A model generated the notes under the pieces. It was not told where the DNA came from and ran no database searches. It was given only the letters and a program-made list of their open reading frames with translations. 64,000 nt of DNA from Brugia malayi (lineage: Eukaryota; Nematoda; Chromadorea; Rhabditida; Onchocercidae): positions 9,112,501-9,176,500 of the forward strand of contig NW_025062476.1 of assembly GCF_000002995.4 (NCBI RefSeq), in the 5' to 3' direction. Each line of letters begins with the position of its first letter. Within the stretch, counting starts at the first letter, position 1. The translations under genes and the position numbers were made by a program. This document shows positions 1-12,681 of this stretch, in pieces.

Positions 1-21
1 TTATATTTTGTTCTATTTCAG

Positions 22-3000
22 AGAGCAAAGGTCAAAAGATTCAAAAAAGAAAAAATTCTTCTATTTTTCAGAAAAACTTCACTGTTGGTAATACATCATC
101 AACTGTTTTCTATACTTTATAAATATTTCTAAAAACATTTAAAAAGTTTCCAAATCAGAGACTTTTGAATTTCTCTTAGAATTATGAATTAAAGTGAAAA
201 TTAACAGTCCTATTATTAGTGATGGTTTTACTGTTTCAGAACAAAAGAACAACAGTGGTACTACTATCAAGGCGATCCGAACGTACGTTTAATGCAATTC
301 TAGTATTATTTTATTATTATTATTTAGATTCCATTTTGATGAATTTGTTTTTCTCATTAAACAATGGCTTTTAATTACTGATTAATTTATTTTGTGACTC
401 TCTTTTTTCTGATTTAATACAGATAATTCATGAGTCTGAAACAGGCATGACTTATTTGATATTTTTAATTGGCTCTGCAAATTATTATCTCAAAATATAT
501 TTCTAAAAAAGAACTTTCGTGTTTTTTTTCTGATATTGTGCAAAGCAAGTTTGCAAAAATGATGCAATCATGCTTGACAAATCGAGCCCAATTTGTGTGG
601 TTTTTTTTTAAAATTTCAACTGGACAATAACTGCTTATATTGGAGCAATATTGAATTACTGATTCCTAAAGAAAATCATCGATTAATTTTTTAAAATTTT
701 TAATCGGTGATTTTATTTATCAAAACATTCAAATAGTTTCCCTTTGCGTTTGTTAAATTTTTTGGCTGTTTAAAAGCAAATATTTTTAACTTTTAAATTT
801 ATTGATATTTCAGTATCGATGAGCATTTCAGTATCGATGAACACCATGTTATCTATACAGGTTGTTGAGATTCGCTCAGTTTTCTTCTATAAGTATAATT
901 AACTGTTGGCTTGAAATTCGGATATTGTCTTAGGAGAACGTCATAGAAACTTACCTATCATCTTTTCGATTATCATGATTAGTGATTTCAGCATTATTGA
1001 TAATCACTTTCAGGTATCTCAAACGAGATTGCAACAAAGCTAGTGCTAATGTTGATGGGCTTTATGGTCACTCTAATCTTATTGTGCATATTTTTGATAC
1101 TTTCTATATATATTTATTACAAAGAAAAAGATGAAGAGTTTTTTCTGGACAATAAGGGTGAACCAGCAAAGGTGAAAGTTGACAAAGGTAAAACTAGAAA
1201 AATGTGAATGCTATAAAAGCAATAAGTTTGAAATTCGTTTGCTGTTTACAATACGAATAATGTAGAAAATTTTTTTACACAACTTTGAATTAGACATTTT
1301 TTTGATGCCAGCACTGCAGAAATTTGTGTAGATGAATTTTAATTGAACCAGTCGATTTCAGCTCATTCGCCATATATTATAACTCCGGAACAAAAGATCA
1401 CTCAACAATTGCTATCCACCGAGGTAATAAGAAAGAAAGAATTTAGTTCAAGAATTCCATTATAATTCCTATTTCTAAAGTTTATTGAATATTCACAGAT
1501 GGTGACATCTATCGGGTGTTCAGTAGATGATATCGCTCAATTGTTGCGATACATAGCTTTATATGGTGAATTATCAGAAGATGAAATTTACCAAACTCCG
1601 CTAACATTTATCCGTTTAGTGGTGCGTGGTAAAACAAAATTCGATAAGGACGGTAGGTTCCATTTGCACCTTTGTGTTGTAATCTCTCATAGAATTATTA
1701 GAGTGACCATCTTTGACTGTAAGTGATTCTAATGGTCACTAACTCGTTCAATATTTTTAGTCAGTGATCGTAATTTTTTTCTTGCAAATATTTTGCTAAT
1801 GTAATTGTTTTGAATAGCAAAATTTGTGACGAAATAAACTGAAGAGGTCATTAAAACGTTGACCTAACAGTTTTAAAAAATTCACAATACAAAGAAATAA
1901 GAAATTCGCTTAAAATTAAGATTTATTGTAATATTCAGTTCAACTACGCAATGAAAATTACAGATTCTAAAAGGGAGCAAAAACCAGTTCCGAAATCAGA
2001 ATCAAAGCTAGGCTTGTATAATGACAAAGAGGTTCGCCTCCTCTCCATTACTGTATCTGTGCATTCATACTAATAAAGTAGATTATAAAATGCAGGATAA
2101 TAAATAGTAGCGATGAATTTTCAAAAAAAAACAATAATTTCTTCTTTTAAATGCAATAATTTTCAGATTTCAGACACAATGAAGAAATGGAAAAAGTGAA
2201 ATCACTTAATTTATAGCATCATTTAACTTTATTAAGCTCTTTTTTCTCTTTCTAAATACATTTTTTGAAGCTTTGCATCAGTTTATTTAATTTAATATAC
2301 TCTGAAAAATTCTCAAATTTCAAATTTTTGAAAAATTTCGTGTTTTTTATTGAAAACAACAAAAGGAACGAGATTTTTGGTGAATAATTTTAGGTTCTAT
2401 TTACAGAAACATGCAACAACGACAAGTTATCTCACCCTCTAAACCAAGTCTGTTTTGGCATTTCTGAAATTTTCTTTCAGTATCTTATCAAACGTTATAA
2501 TACTTCAGCACGTTATATTCCGCAAAACTTTTGTAACTCTTTATTTCAAGAGAAAAAAACTCGTGGAAATGAATTATCCAACAGATTGATTAGTGACAAT
2601 AAAGTAAAACGAAGCTCGAGAAGAGGCAATGCTATGGTAAATAATTAGTCTCGAGAAATGTTAGTTAGAGTTGACATGACACAGATAAGAAAAGAATTGG
2701 GATAAGGAGACCTTGTGGACATTTTACAAGACCCTTTGAAAAATAATGGAAAAAAAATAAGAAATTAAGTATTGCAATTTGTGGAGAAAAAATTGACTGT
2801 TAATTGCTTAATGAGTTGAGATTAATAGAATGAAACTGTTGATGTGAAATAATTTAAACTTCAGAGGAAAGGTAAAAGGAAGAAGAATAGGAAGAAAAAA
2901 AGTTCAAAGTTTGTTTCAATTTTATATTTGTCAGCATTGATCGATTCAACTATTTTCTTTAGTGCAGAACAATAATTGGTATTTGCTTGCACTAGCTACT

Positions 3001-3501
3001 TTTTTTCCACAAATTATCGTTTATTTACAGCTGCAATCCTCAATAAATATGAAATAATGCATTGCAGATCGCGACTAAGCCGCCAATTGGTTGAGGCGGC
3101 ATCTCCACATGCGCACGAAAGAATGCTAAATAAGGGTTCCTCAATCCTTTATATTTTTTATCCTGTGTCACCTATGACAGCTATGCAACACAACAAAACA
3201 AATAATTTTTTTTTAGTGTATTTAAAAAAAATTTTAACTGCAGGGCTAAGGATGAAACGGTCAAGAAAAGTACGGGGTCTTCGTAGGAAAGAAAATGGTA
3301 AACATTTCAATAGTTGATTGTCAATTTTTTATTGAATGAGTAAATTCATAAATATTTAGATGATCAATGAATTTCTCTTTTCCAGGAAATTAATGTTAAA
3401 AGAATGAAAGTTTTGTTTATTCAGATGGAATACAAGTGAAAGCGAAAAAGCGCAAACATTTGAAGGAAAGTAAACATCGCAAGAAATACGAATTTCATTA
3501 A
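22..3501 (+). CDS. Unrecognised single-pass membrane protein with basic tail (5' partial)
   Basis: I do not recognise this gene. Phase-consistent exons are 22-87, 240-282, 1014-1187, 1362-1423, 1499-1652 and 1964-2031; the true start lies left of the window. The visible protein begins with a basic stretch (exon 22-87). A strongly hydrophobic helix of about 25 residues (KLVLMLMGFMVTLILLCIF...) follows in exon 1014-1187, then a charged segment (KEKDEEFFLDNKGEPAKVK) and an apparently soluble region (SIGCSVDDIAQLLRYIALYG). The 3' end is ambiguous. Exon 6 can splice to 2167-2199, which stops after ten codons. It can also splice to 2481-2636, a short linker exon (3068-3089 fits the phase), 3244-3297 and 3425-3501, giving a very basic end (MKRSRKVRGLRRKEN, then KAKKRKHLKESKHRKKYEFH). 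The donor after exon 6 (GTTCGC) is weak. The plan of one membrane helix plus a Lys/Arg-rich tail recurs in the genes at 4590 and 11028. Function is unknown; the tail could bind acidic lipids, nucleic acid or a partner. Confidence 0.5.
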
Positions 3502-4589
3502 ACGTTTTGTGATTTTCATACCGAAAATTATTGTTTGTACTTGAAACATGTTCGAAAAAGTTGTTCTGATGATAAAACAGAAACTTCGAGATCGACTTAT
3601 TCTGATATTTTGCACATTAATTTAATTAGTATCATGTAGTGGATTACATTTCGAGGAGTAAAACTGTTGAAAGAATTATTCTGTTCTTCTGCTCCTTAAG
3701 TGATTACGGTAACCTCACTCACTCTTTATACAAATTTCGTTTTGAATTTGTGATTCTTCTTGCTTCTCTTACTTTTTATCTTATTAGCTGTCAAATACTT
3801 TATGTGAGACAGAATTTCTGAGTGGTTTTCTCATACAAAAAATACCTTCCTTTGATATAATAGATCATAACAGCTGTTGAAAGCAATTCATGGAAGTATC
3901 TTTTTCACTGATTTCAATTGATATCAAAAAAGATTTTAATTTTTCATTTGAATCCGTCAAGTTTGTTTATAATATTCCTTTTCAAAATGGCTGGAAATTC
4001 ATTACCAAACAACTATAATTCCTTGCAAGCATAAGGCTGTTGGAATCAGTGATAAATGAATGTACAAAGTTGTCACCGACAAGATAAATACACCTAGCGA
4101 TTCTTGCAATTGAGAAAACTATTAGCAGTATAATACGAAAGATTTTTTGATCTACTCAGTTTTAATAATTGCAGGTAAAGGCTTCAATTAATACAAATTA
4201 AAAGCGTTTATTCTTATTTAATCAAAATTCACTTTAGATTAATGGAAAGATTGCGAAGTATTTTTGCCAAAACTAACTTGTATAATTAACTTCCAACAAA
4301 TGACAGTTGCAATTTTTGAGAAATCAATGGAGAGCCAAAATTCACATTTGTATCTTTAACAGGTTATTCTACCAAGAAAAGATGCTATTTGGAAGGAATG
4401 GTACATAAAAATAGATAAAAAAATAAAAAAGCAGATATTAAACTATGCACAAAAAGCAAAAAGAATTTTGTTGTAATTTGCATTTTTTGATGGACTATAA
4501 AATAATGCTAAAAATTGTTTCATAAAAACTATTTTCATTTGCAGTTATTGTAATATTCCAAAAAATTTTCTTTACTGAAGAATTAAAAG
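3502..4589. other. Intergenic, no gene seen
   Basis: About 1.1 kb of AT-rich sequence between two small membrane-protein genes on the same strand. The open frames here lack credible splice signals or composition. A TTTGCAG acceptor-like site ending at 4544, 45 bases before the next ATG, could be a trans-splice or 5'UTR acceptor for the downstream gene. Confidence 0.5.
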
Positions 4590-5107
4590 ATGTCGGATAA
4601 AGAATTCTTGGAAAGCGGAGAGCAAGAGGGAGCATGCCCAAGTTATTTTTGGTACTTGATTGGAAGTTTTAGTATTACAGCGATAATAATCGTATTTCTG
4701 ATCGCTTATTTGATCATGTATTCTGATCATTTCATGTGGGCATTACGACGAAATCCGAGACCGGTCAGTTTAATAATCAAAAAAAAGTTATTTAAACTGT
4801 TGATTAAATTTTCGGTTTTGATATTCATTATTACGATCTGTTACGTTATTTCAGTCTATAAAGACGAAAAGTAAGAGCAAGGGAAGCAAACATTCAAGTG
4901 ACAAAGGTGAATCAACTACAAAGGGAGGTTAATACTTACTTCTTATTTGAATCAAAATATATTTGAAAGCAATACTGATTAATTATTTAGATTAATTACG
5001 TGTGGCAAATTTTTCAATTTACTTAATTAATTATAGTGAGCCAAATGGATGAAGTAAGCCAACAAACGAGCGCACAAAAAGATGCGCCGCGAGATGTGAC
5101 AGTATAA
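4590..5107 (+). CDS. Small single-pass membrane protein with Lys/Ser-rich tail, 98 aa
   Basis: Three exons, 4590-4763, 4855-4906 and 5037-5107, join in phases 0 and 1 with good GT-AG borders and give a complete 98-residue protein. I do not recognise it. The acidic N-terminus (MSDKEFLESGEQEGACPSY) is followed by one hydrophobic helix at about residues 22-44 (WYLIGSFSITAIIIVFLIAY). The sequence RRNPRP and a Lys/Ser-rich stretch (SIKTKSKSKGSKHSSDK) come next, then a polar end rich in Gln, Ser and Asp. There is no cleavable signal peptide, so an N-out/C-in anchor is likely from the positive-inside rule. The start is the first ATG after a TTTGCAG site at 4544. AATAAA occurs at about 5443. The gene shares its plan with its neighbours, but I see no strong residue-level similarity. 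Confidence 0.68.
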
Positions 5108-6422
5108 TTACTTCATTGGAGAGAAGAAAATGAGTTGTTTTCTGTTCGTTTGATACACATAAATTTGCTAATAATGTATTGTGATATTACACTTCTAGTG
5201 ATAACGATTTACATTCTAATTGTGTTTAATAATACAAAGTTTTGATCGTAATCCAACGATTATAAAGAAAAATTGAAAGATATAGCTATTTGGACAGCAC
5301 ATATCAATAGATTGAACGGTTTAGAAACGGGTATTGAAAACAGATTAAGATTATAAGGACAGATTATTTTAAGGTTGCTAGGAAATTGCTTCAGTTTCCA
5401 TGTGATTTAAATCTTTTAGGATTAATTTTCTAAACCAATGTAAATAAAACAGAATTACTGTTTATGGTTGCATATGAATCAAAGACAAGCTGAGAAAACA
5501 TATGTGATTAAATTAATTTTAGATAAGATAAAAATTTCTCAGCTTGAATGAGAATAAAATTCGAAAATCTTCGAGATAAATCAAATGCCTTAGAAGTGGT
5601 CCCAAGTCATAGATTTTATAATTCTCTGCAGAAATCTTTCCTCAACCTAAGATCTAACCTATACCCTTAACCAATGATTAATGAATGCACTGCAAATTCC
5701 AATGTGAGATTTGCAATTGGTGAATTCAAAATATAAATCTCAATTTTTTACTTTGTCAATTATGACAAAGTAAGAAAGCTAGGATCGATGTCACATAACT
5801 TTATAAAAGCAGAAATTCGTACCAAATATAACAAACAACTAAAATGAGGTACAAATGAAATCTAGGTTTGACCTTGATATCTTGGTAATGAACGACCCAG
5901 CATGAAGTTCATCTGTTCATTAAACACAGATTGATTATAACTCCAGTAAGAAAAGCCTTGCACTCAATGCTCAAACCTTTTTCGTCGTGAAGAAAAATGC
6001 AAAGTCATATTCTTGGCACTTTCAATTTTTCAATTCAAATTCACTGCCCAAATGTTGTGATATGAGATTTAAGCTGTCTTGGAGAAGATCTAAGAAAGAA
6101 ATCAAAAAATAGGAGATCCAATACTTGAAACTTTATTTATTTGATTGGTAAATCTTAATTTTTATAGTCAAATCTTCCAGTTAAAGTTTTGTCATCTTTG
6201 TGCAACGGTGTGTGAGATGAACAAAGAGTGATAGATCATTTGTATTATGTTATAAACAAAGCATTAGATATAAATTGGAAATGAATAATTTGCATTAGCA
6301 TAACTCGCCACATTAATGATATGAGATATCATTATCACAGCATTACTAACCATTTCTGATCAAAGTAAACTGAAAGAAAAACGGTTAAAAATTATCTGCG
6401 ACATTATCCCATTCAATATAAT
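5108..6422. other. Intergenic between convergent genes
   Basis: About 1.3 kb between the stop of a plus-strand gene and the stop of a minus-strand gene, so it should hold two 3' ends. AATAAA at about 5443 (+) and its complement TTTATT at about 6132 (-) are candidate poly(A) signals. No coding exon is supported. Confidence 0.45.
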
Positions 6423-6965
6423 TTAAGATATTTTTTTCTTACGTTCATTGCTTTTTGCATATTTGCCAAGTTTCTCCGTCAACTTCTTTAGTAGCATTTG
6501 TTTCAGCACATCCATATTTAATGCCTCAACAGCTGATTTCACCGGAATGTCTAGTCCGAGATGTTCCATCGTGAACAAATCATCATTATTTTCATCAACT
6601 TCTGGTCCATTTTCTTGAGCGCTGGTTTTTTTCTCTGCAATTTTCCCATCTTCCACTGTATTCATTGTTTCTTTGAATTGTTCCGCATCCGCTGCTTGAG
6701 CATGTGTTGCTTCCGCTTCTTCCATGTCTTCTGCATCCGCCACATCGATTTCTGCTCTCTCCGTTGCTTGTACCTTTGCTGTATCCGCTTCTTCGATCTT
6801 AATTTTCTCTGCTTTATTTATCAACTGAGTAGTATTTTCTGTGTTTGAGGACTCATTCGTGTCACGTTTTCCTAAAGTTTTGTCACCTGGATTTTCTGCT
6901 TTTGTAATAACAGTCAGTAACAACAGCGCAACAAGAATCGAAATCTGAAATCCTCTTTCTCGCAT
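6423..6965 (-). CDS. Secreted acidic Ala/Glu-rich protein, 180 aa, unrecognised
   Basis: A single open exon read on the minus strand. The frame is open further upstream (to 7043), but the ATG at 6965 starts a clear signal peptide (MRERGFQISILVALLLLTVI, then TKA|E), so I chose it. The mature part opens with a Lys/Asn/Asp/Glu segment. It then has a long Ala/Glu/Asp-rich stretch with loosely repeated EA, AD and AE pairs (for example DVADAEDMEEAEATHAQAAD at about residues 73-92), likely helical or disordered. A more ordinary C-terminus follows (MEHLGLDIPVKSAVEALNMD) and a basic end (KSNERKKKIS). No cysteines are seen in the mature chain. NESS and NTTQ give possible N-glycosylation sites. The family is unknown to me. 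It may have an untranslated 5' exon or be trans-spliced. A poly(A) signal candidate on this strand is at about 6132. Confidence 0.6.
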   Translation of the reverse strand: MRERGFQISILVALLLLTVITKAENPGDKTLGKRDTNESSNTENTTQLINKAEKIKIEEADTAKVQATERAEIDVADAEDMEEAEATHAQAADAEQFKETMNTVEDGKIAEKKTSAQENGPEVDENNDDLFTMEHLGLDIPVKSAVEALNMDVLKQMLLKKLTEKLGKYAKSNERKKKIS

Positions 6966-8800
6966 TTCCGAAATACGAAAAGAATAGTACCACTCTAGTT
7001 GACTTCTTAAAACCACTTCCAAACAATGTAAAACTTGAAGCAATCGACTGCGCTCTTACAAGTCAGAAATGACAGTAAAGGAAAATTCAGAAGAAATAAC
7101 TTTTATTCACTTTTTTAATTGGTATAACCGTTGATTGCTCATTTTAACTATAAAAGATGGTCCATTTAAACATATAGAACTTATTCTAATTATTAAGTTT
7201 CTTTGAGGCAGTAGAATTATTTATTAATAAGTATTATTTATTAATGAAATAATAAATTGTTCATAGCTTTTTGATATCTTTTTTATGCTAGGCTTATTTT
7301 AAAATTTATTTTGCAAGTAAACTTCATTGAAGTTAAAGTGGGATCAAAGGATATTTCTTTCCGGTGTAAATAGTGTATTAGATTTGCTGACTAATGATAA
7401 CAGGTAAGAGCACTTACGAATTATACATAAAACTATCATTTACTGAACACCGAGTCTACTGAATAAGCTAATTAGCTGCTTAAAATAGAAATAGATGCCA
7501 AATTTTTAATAATAAAAGAAATGAAAAAAGAAGAAAGACTACACGTAGAGATCGTATAGATGTAGTAGAATCAGCGTGAGAGAACGCATACGATTGTGAA
7601 CGGAATTGATAAGTTACAACCTTATGACATGGAACTGATAAAATGATCAGTAGAACGAAGAAGGTAAAGCTCAAACAAGTTGTTCTTCCGGAAAATTCAT
7701 CAGGAAAAAGTCAAAAACGATTTTTCCATTTGAAGGTTCTTTGTACAGCAGTACTTTGTATTTAGTTATTATCGGTTTTCCTAACCAAATGTACTCATAA
7801 AGATCATTCTGCTGCTTTGCAACTAATTATGCTAACATTTTTCGCAAATATATTTGAAGATGAAATCTCAAGTTCGGCTACAAAAAGAAATTTACACTCC
7901 GGTACCTCAGATCGTTTACTTAAAACACATATTTTGTTAATTATCCATGAAGTTAACTTTATCAGTCAATCAGTACGGGACATCAATTACAAATTACAAA
8001 GCTGACTTTAAACGAATTACAAGTTGTCGGATGGAATGAGATTCAATTCTAATTTTGGTCGTTCCGATTTCTCATTTCTTCGATTCAGATTTCATTCCTA
8101 AAAATTATGATATTTCGTCTAAAAATTGAAGGGAAATTAAAATATTTAAAACACAAAATAAATATTGAAATACTAACATGCATGAAAATTTTTTATTTTA
8201 TACATAAAATATGTAAAATATAAAACTGAAGTATTTCTATTAAGAAAATACAGTTTCAAATCAAAAAAATATCCAAATTTCGACCCATTTCCATACTAAT
8301 ATCGCTTATAATATCAAAGGTATTTCATCACAGCTATATTGTGTCAATAAGATGAGATCAAACTGAAGATTGGGGAGATATGCTTAATAATATCAAGTAA
8401 TTAAGAGCTTTCTGGCATCTGCGAGGTCTAGAAAATTTTCCATCATTTCATCCTGCGACTCCTCGGCATTCTCAAATCAATGTTATTTTTGAATTACGAT
8501 TTCTCTTAGATCATTATGATGTCTTCCATGCAAGAATTTAATTTTTTTTTTTGTATTCTCTAAAAAGGTTAAAAATATAAAAATAAAGAAAAACTAAGAG
8601 AGGAGAACTTGAATTATTGTTATAGTGAACAAAGTTAACCTTTCATATTCTTTCCATTGCTTTTCCTCCTTTTTCTTTTCTTTTTTTCTACATCATCGTT
8701 TCCTGATGATGATACTCTAAAATTCAAGTGGTCCAATGCATTTATTCTCACAAATTGAAAAAATGCAGGTTCATTTTGTTTTTTTTTTTTTGATTTGTAT
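6966..8800. other. Intergenic, no gene supported
   Basis: About 1.8 kb upstream of the acidic secreted gene and downstream of the minus-strand membrane-protein gene. Hydrophobic open frames exist (around 7480-7674, minus) but have no ATG and no partner exons. Otherwise AT-rich with homopolymer runs. Confidence 0.45.
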
Positions 8801-11028
8801 TTAGGATTTAAATGATTGTTCAGAAGAAAATTTTAAAACAAACGAAGTAATGAGCAATGCTGCTGTCTTAACATCATTTTCTGGCTTAGCTTGCTGAAAA
8901 AAATCAAAATGCATTAGATAAAACATTTATGTTGATAATCTCTCAGTCTACTAGTAATTGAATTCGAAATGATCATGGAAATTTTTGAATCTATTAGCCA
9001 TAAATAATTTAAATCTGATAATCAAGAACCTTTCCTCTTTCGTTACTGCTCATCGGTGTTGTTACCTTAGATGTTTCTAACTTTTTCATTTCAAGCGGTG
9101 CAACCTTATTTTCCACAACTACTTGTTCGCCAAGTGGAACACTTTCAGTGGTCAATTTTTCAGCAGGTGACGATTCATTACTCACCTCAAATTGTCAGCT
9201 CTGTATTTAAGTAAGAATATTCTCAAAGTTAGAACAAGACAAATTTCTTAACTAAGCTCGATTTCAAGAAGCAAGGGCATCAAATTTATTGATAGTAAAA
9301 ATAGTGAAAAAAGATGTCAAAAAGGAAAAAAAATATGTTATCTACGATTTTGAAACTCTGTTATGATGACAAATTAGTATGAGCTCATTTTTGTAGTTTT
9401 CGATAAATTGAATAAAGTATAGGAAATGAACTCTAATTGATGCTTTATAATTACTAATAGTAACCATTGTAAATATTAGTAATACAATAAATTTTTTTAA
9501 TTTAAACTGGGTTAAAAGATCATTAACAAGTGATGTAGAATGAGAAATGCATAAAATTGAAAGCGAATCAGAAAATAATTGACGCCTGTGATTTCTCAAA
9601 CAGTAATATGATAGAGAAATTAAAGTATATGTTATTTTCCTGTGTAATCTTTTACCCACCAAAAACTTGTATAATAATAAAGTTGAGGTGAAATAGATTA
9701 TAAAGGTTAAAAGGTAACAGTTAGATATATTTCATTATAATCGCAAGCAATTTGCAAGCGACAGCTAGTAAAATACAAACCTCGCCAGCAGAAAGCTTTG
9801 AAGAGGATTTCTTTTTCTTTTTCTTGGATTTTCTCTTCTTTTTTACTGGCTAAAAGCTTTATTTTTTTTCGTTTTAAAATTACCGTTCATCTATTATTTC
9901 CATGAATAAGCAAGCATCATTTAACTGCGTATTTTTATGTTATTGTGACGTTTGTTTAATCGCTTAACTGAGTAAAATTTCAACTATGTATTTCCGCCAC
10001 TCTTCCTTCAGTTGATGTAGAGGAACTCTTAGCCTTAATTTGTCATCACAAATTTGAATGAATTAACAGTTGGTACCACAGCCAAACGTATTTCGCCCTT
10101 TAACTCGTTTTCATCTTTCTCTTGAAGAATTGCTCTTAACTCATCAACCTGAGATGAAGTTGATTGTGGTGACTTCGTAGCAGTTAACGATTCAGAGTTT
10201 GGAATCGACTGAAATGATTGAAAGTCATATATTGCCGCGAGCTGCATGGATGGCTTCATGTAGTTGAGCTTCGATTTTTTGGCTTTGGCTACTGGTTAGA
10301 AAAATTCTAAATCGAGAGTTAGAATTTGGTTACTAGAAGTTCATCTGTTCACCTTCTTAAGGAAGTTAAAATGAAAAGAGCTTCAAGCGCATACAAATTA
10401 GAATATTTATAGCAGCTGCTAATATTCGATCTTAACTCTTCATTTAACAGGTGTTTGTCTACCTTATAAACTTTTTACACTCTACCTGACTTTGCTGTTG
10501 TCCTGGAACATTTTGCGTCCCTAATCTTCTGCTGCTCTAAAATTTTTCCCTTCTTTTGAAAATCATAAAGCTAATAGATGGCTTTGTACTTCTGCTAAGA
10601 ATAAGAACAATAGTTCATTTCAGAATAATAATTTACCAGTTAAATGGTCGGTTTATATTCGAGTTAAATATCTGCACTCAAAATATATGAAAATGTGGTA
10701 TTAGGAGATGACTGTTAATATATTTTATGAATAAATTTATATAAGAAACTTGATCTAAGTTTTTGGAGACTTAATTTTTTTGTATTTTTGTTATTTTTAT
10801 ATTGTGCAAATAATTTTTGTTATTTTTGTAATGCTTCCTGCAAAACAAGTCAGTCAATTGTACAGAAATCTTGAAGTTGTTGGCACTTGGATATTTAATT
10901 TTAGAAGTCAAATTGTCAGTTAAATGATAACTGACTTTAATGAAATAATAGCATGCAAAGGCGCAAGCTACAACAGCCACAACAAAAGCAGCTTTGACTT
11001 TTTCTATTTGAGGTAACCGTGCAGTCAT
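8801..11028 (-). CDS. Signal-anchor membrane protein with poly-lysine tail, about 186 aa
   Basis: Six minus-strand exons join in consistent phase: 11028-10936, 10528-10486, 10291-10149, 9849-9781, 9185-9066 and 8893-8801. The start ATG at 11028 begins a helix at about residues 12-30 (VKAAFVVAVVACAFACYYFI) after the short N-terminus MTARLPQIEK, so this is probably a signal anchor. The rest is polar. It has a basic segment (KKIRDAKCSRTTAKSVAKAKK), a Ser/Thr/Gln-rich segment, then a striking lysine block in exon 4 (PVKKKRKSKKKKKKSSSK). An acidic-polar region and a C-terminus with a second, weaker hydrophobic run (TAALLITSFVLKF) follow. Exon 2 can begin at 10536, 10531 or 10528; only the last two CAG acceptors keep the frame into exon 3. 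Exon 5 needs a GAG acceptor, which makes that junction the weakest. Family and function unknown. A CTAG site about 20 bases upstream of the ATG may accept a spliced leader. Confidence 0.55.
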
Positions 11029-12663
11029 CAAAAAAGATTTACAAAACGCCTAGAAAAGGCACTTTTCGCATTTAAGTAACATTCCTTGATCAATGTGTAA
11101 TTTGCATAAAATTATTGCAACGATAAACTGTACGGAATGATTATTCTTTCTTTGAGTAAAATAAGTAAAACAAACTTTGATAAGAAAAAGTGACATGAAA
11201 AGATGGAGACGAAAGTACCACAGACGCTTATTTCTAATTTTTTCCAGAACCAATAGTGTCTTCAAATTTAATAAAGGGTATTTTGTTTCTGGCCTGCTGA
11301 ATTAAATTTCCTCCTTCAGAGGTGAGAAGAATGTGAAAATAAGAATTTCAGAATATGCTGAATGTTTCAATAACAATTTTTTAACTTGAGCAAAATGTTT
11401 CAACCCTTATGTTTCTCTTAAATTTTTGGTAGGGATATATTTTTTTTCTTAAAGTATCGGTTGCTTAATAGCTATTGTTTAATACTGCTAATGCTTATGG
11501 TCTAAAGCCGTTCAAATTTGTGGTAAAGGCCATAATTCATTTCTTCCCGGTCCTTGCTTGAAAAGAAAAAAGAAGCGGAAAGAACAGCTGAAAGATTCAT
11601 GATGACAGTATCCACTCTACCATGTAAATTACCCATTTAAAAGCTAGTTAAAAGCAAAATACCGCAATCGGCTATCCCATTCCGTTCATTAGCGAAGCAC
11701 TTTTAGAGATGATGAAACAGTCAGGCGGGTGCTTCAAGTGGTTACTGAAATAGTTTCTGAGAAATGGAGATTTAGAGAATTTGAAATGAAAAACAATGAG
11801 CAATGAGTCAGTCAGTTAACTGCGGTTTTGAAATGATTTGCAAAATGGCAATCAATTCTTTTGGGTGATATGAGATCATTAATTATTAAAAAGAGTAGGG
11901 CATAAGACTAAACGGAAACGCAACCAACTGGGAGACACTCTAAATCATTACTTGTTATTAAGACTTTCAATAGCGATCGAGTCTCAAAACCTTCGAAGTG
12001 ATACTTCCAAAATATAATTAAATATTTGTCTTTTTTAAATGCATCTATTTTGTTTATTGCTATATTCGCTTACCATTCTGTATTTAAGGGTATAAATGGA
12101 TTTCAATCTTGAAAGAATCAATCCTAACCTTTTGAAAAAGCTGTCACCAAAAATCAGCCCATTCAAATTACTTCAGAGGTTAAAGAAAGGAAAACTTTCA
12201 TCATGTCTTATTCAGTTTTACAGCCCTCACAGATAATCATGTGTACCATAAGTTGCACTCACCTGTAATTAGCAGGTGAATTTTATTCATTAGCTATAAT
12301 ACAATATTAGCACAATATTCAGGTTTTTCTCTCGAAATTCTTGTGATAAAAGAAGAAATATATTCTCTAATTAGATTTTTCGCAAATATTCTCCGTCTGG
12401 TCGCTAATGAAAGGTTAGAACAATAACAATTTAAAAGATCAAAGAAGAGTAGGAATGAATTAATCATAATGGAAAGGATGGAATGAAAGGTAGAAAGAGT
12501 TCAGAAACTGAGGACCATACCGGGAATGAAGTAAACAGTGGCTGTTGGACTCTTAGATTATAGGAACTGAATGTATAAGGAAATGACTAAGTCAATTGAG
12601 GAGTGAGTGCTATACATTGCAAAAATGACCAGCAATAAACATCGTCCATCTTAGGTCATACAC

Positions 12664-12681
12664 ATATATATATATATATAA
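12664..12681. repeat. (AT)n microsatellite
   Basis: Uninterrupted alternating A/T run in an intergenic region. Confidence 0.9.

Noticed and set aside
7480..7674. Minus-strand frame with a signal-peptide-like start
   Set aside because: The frame starts at TTG, has no in-frame ATG and no convincing acceptor; a low-complexity hydrophobic end suggests chance.
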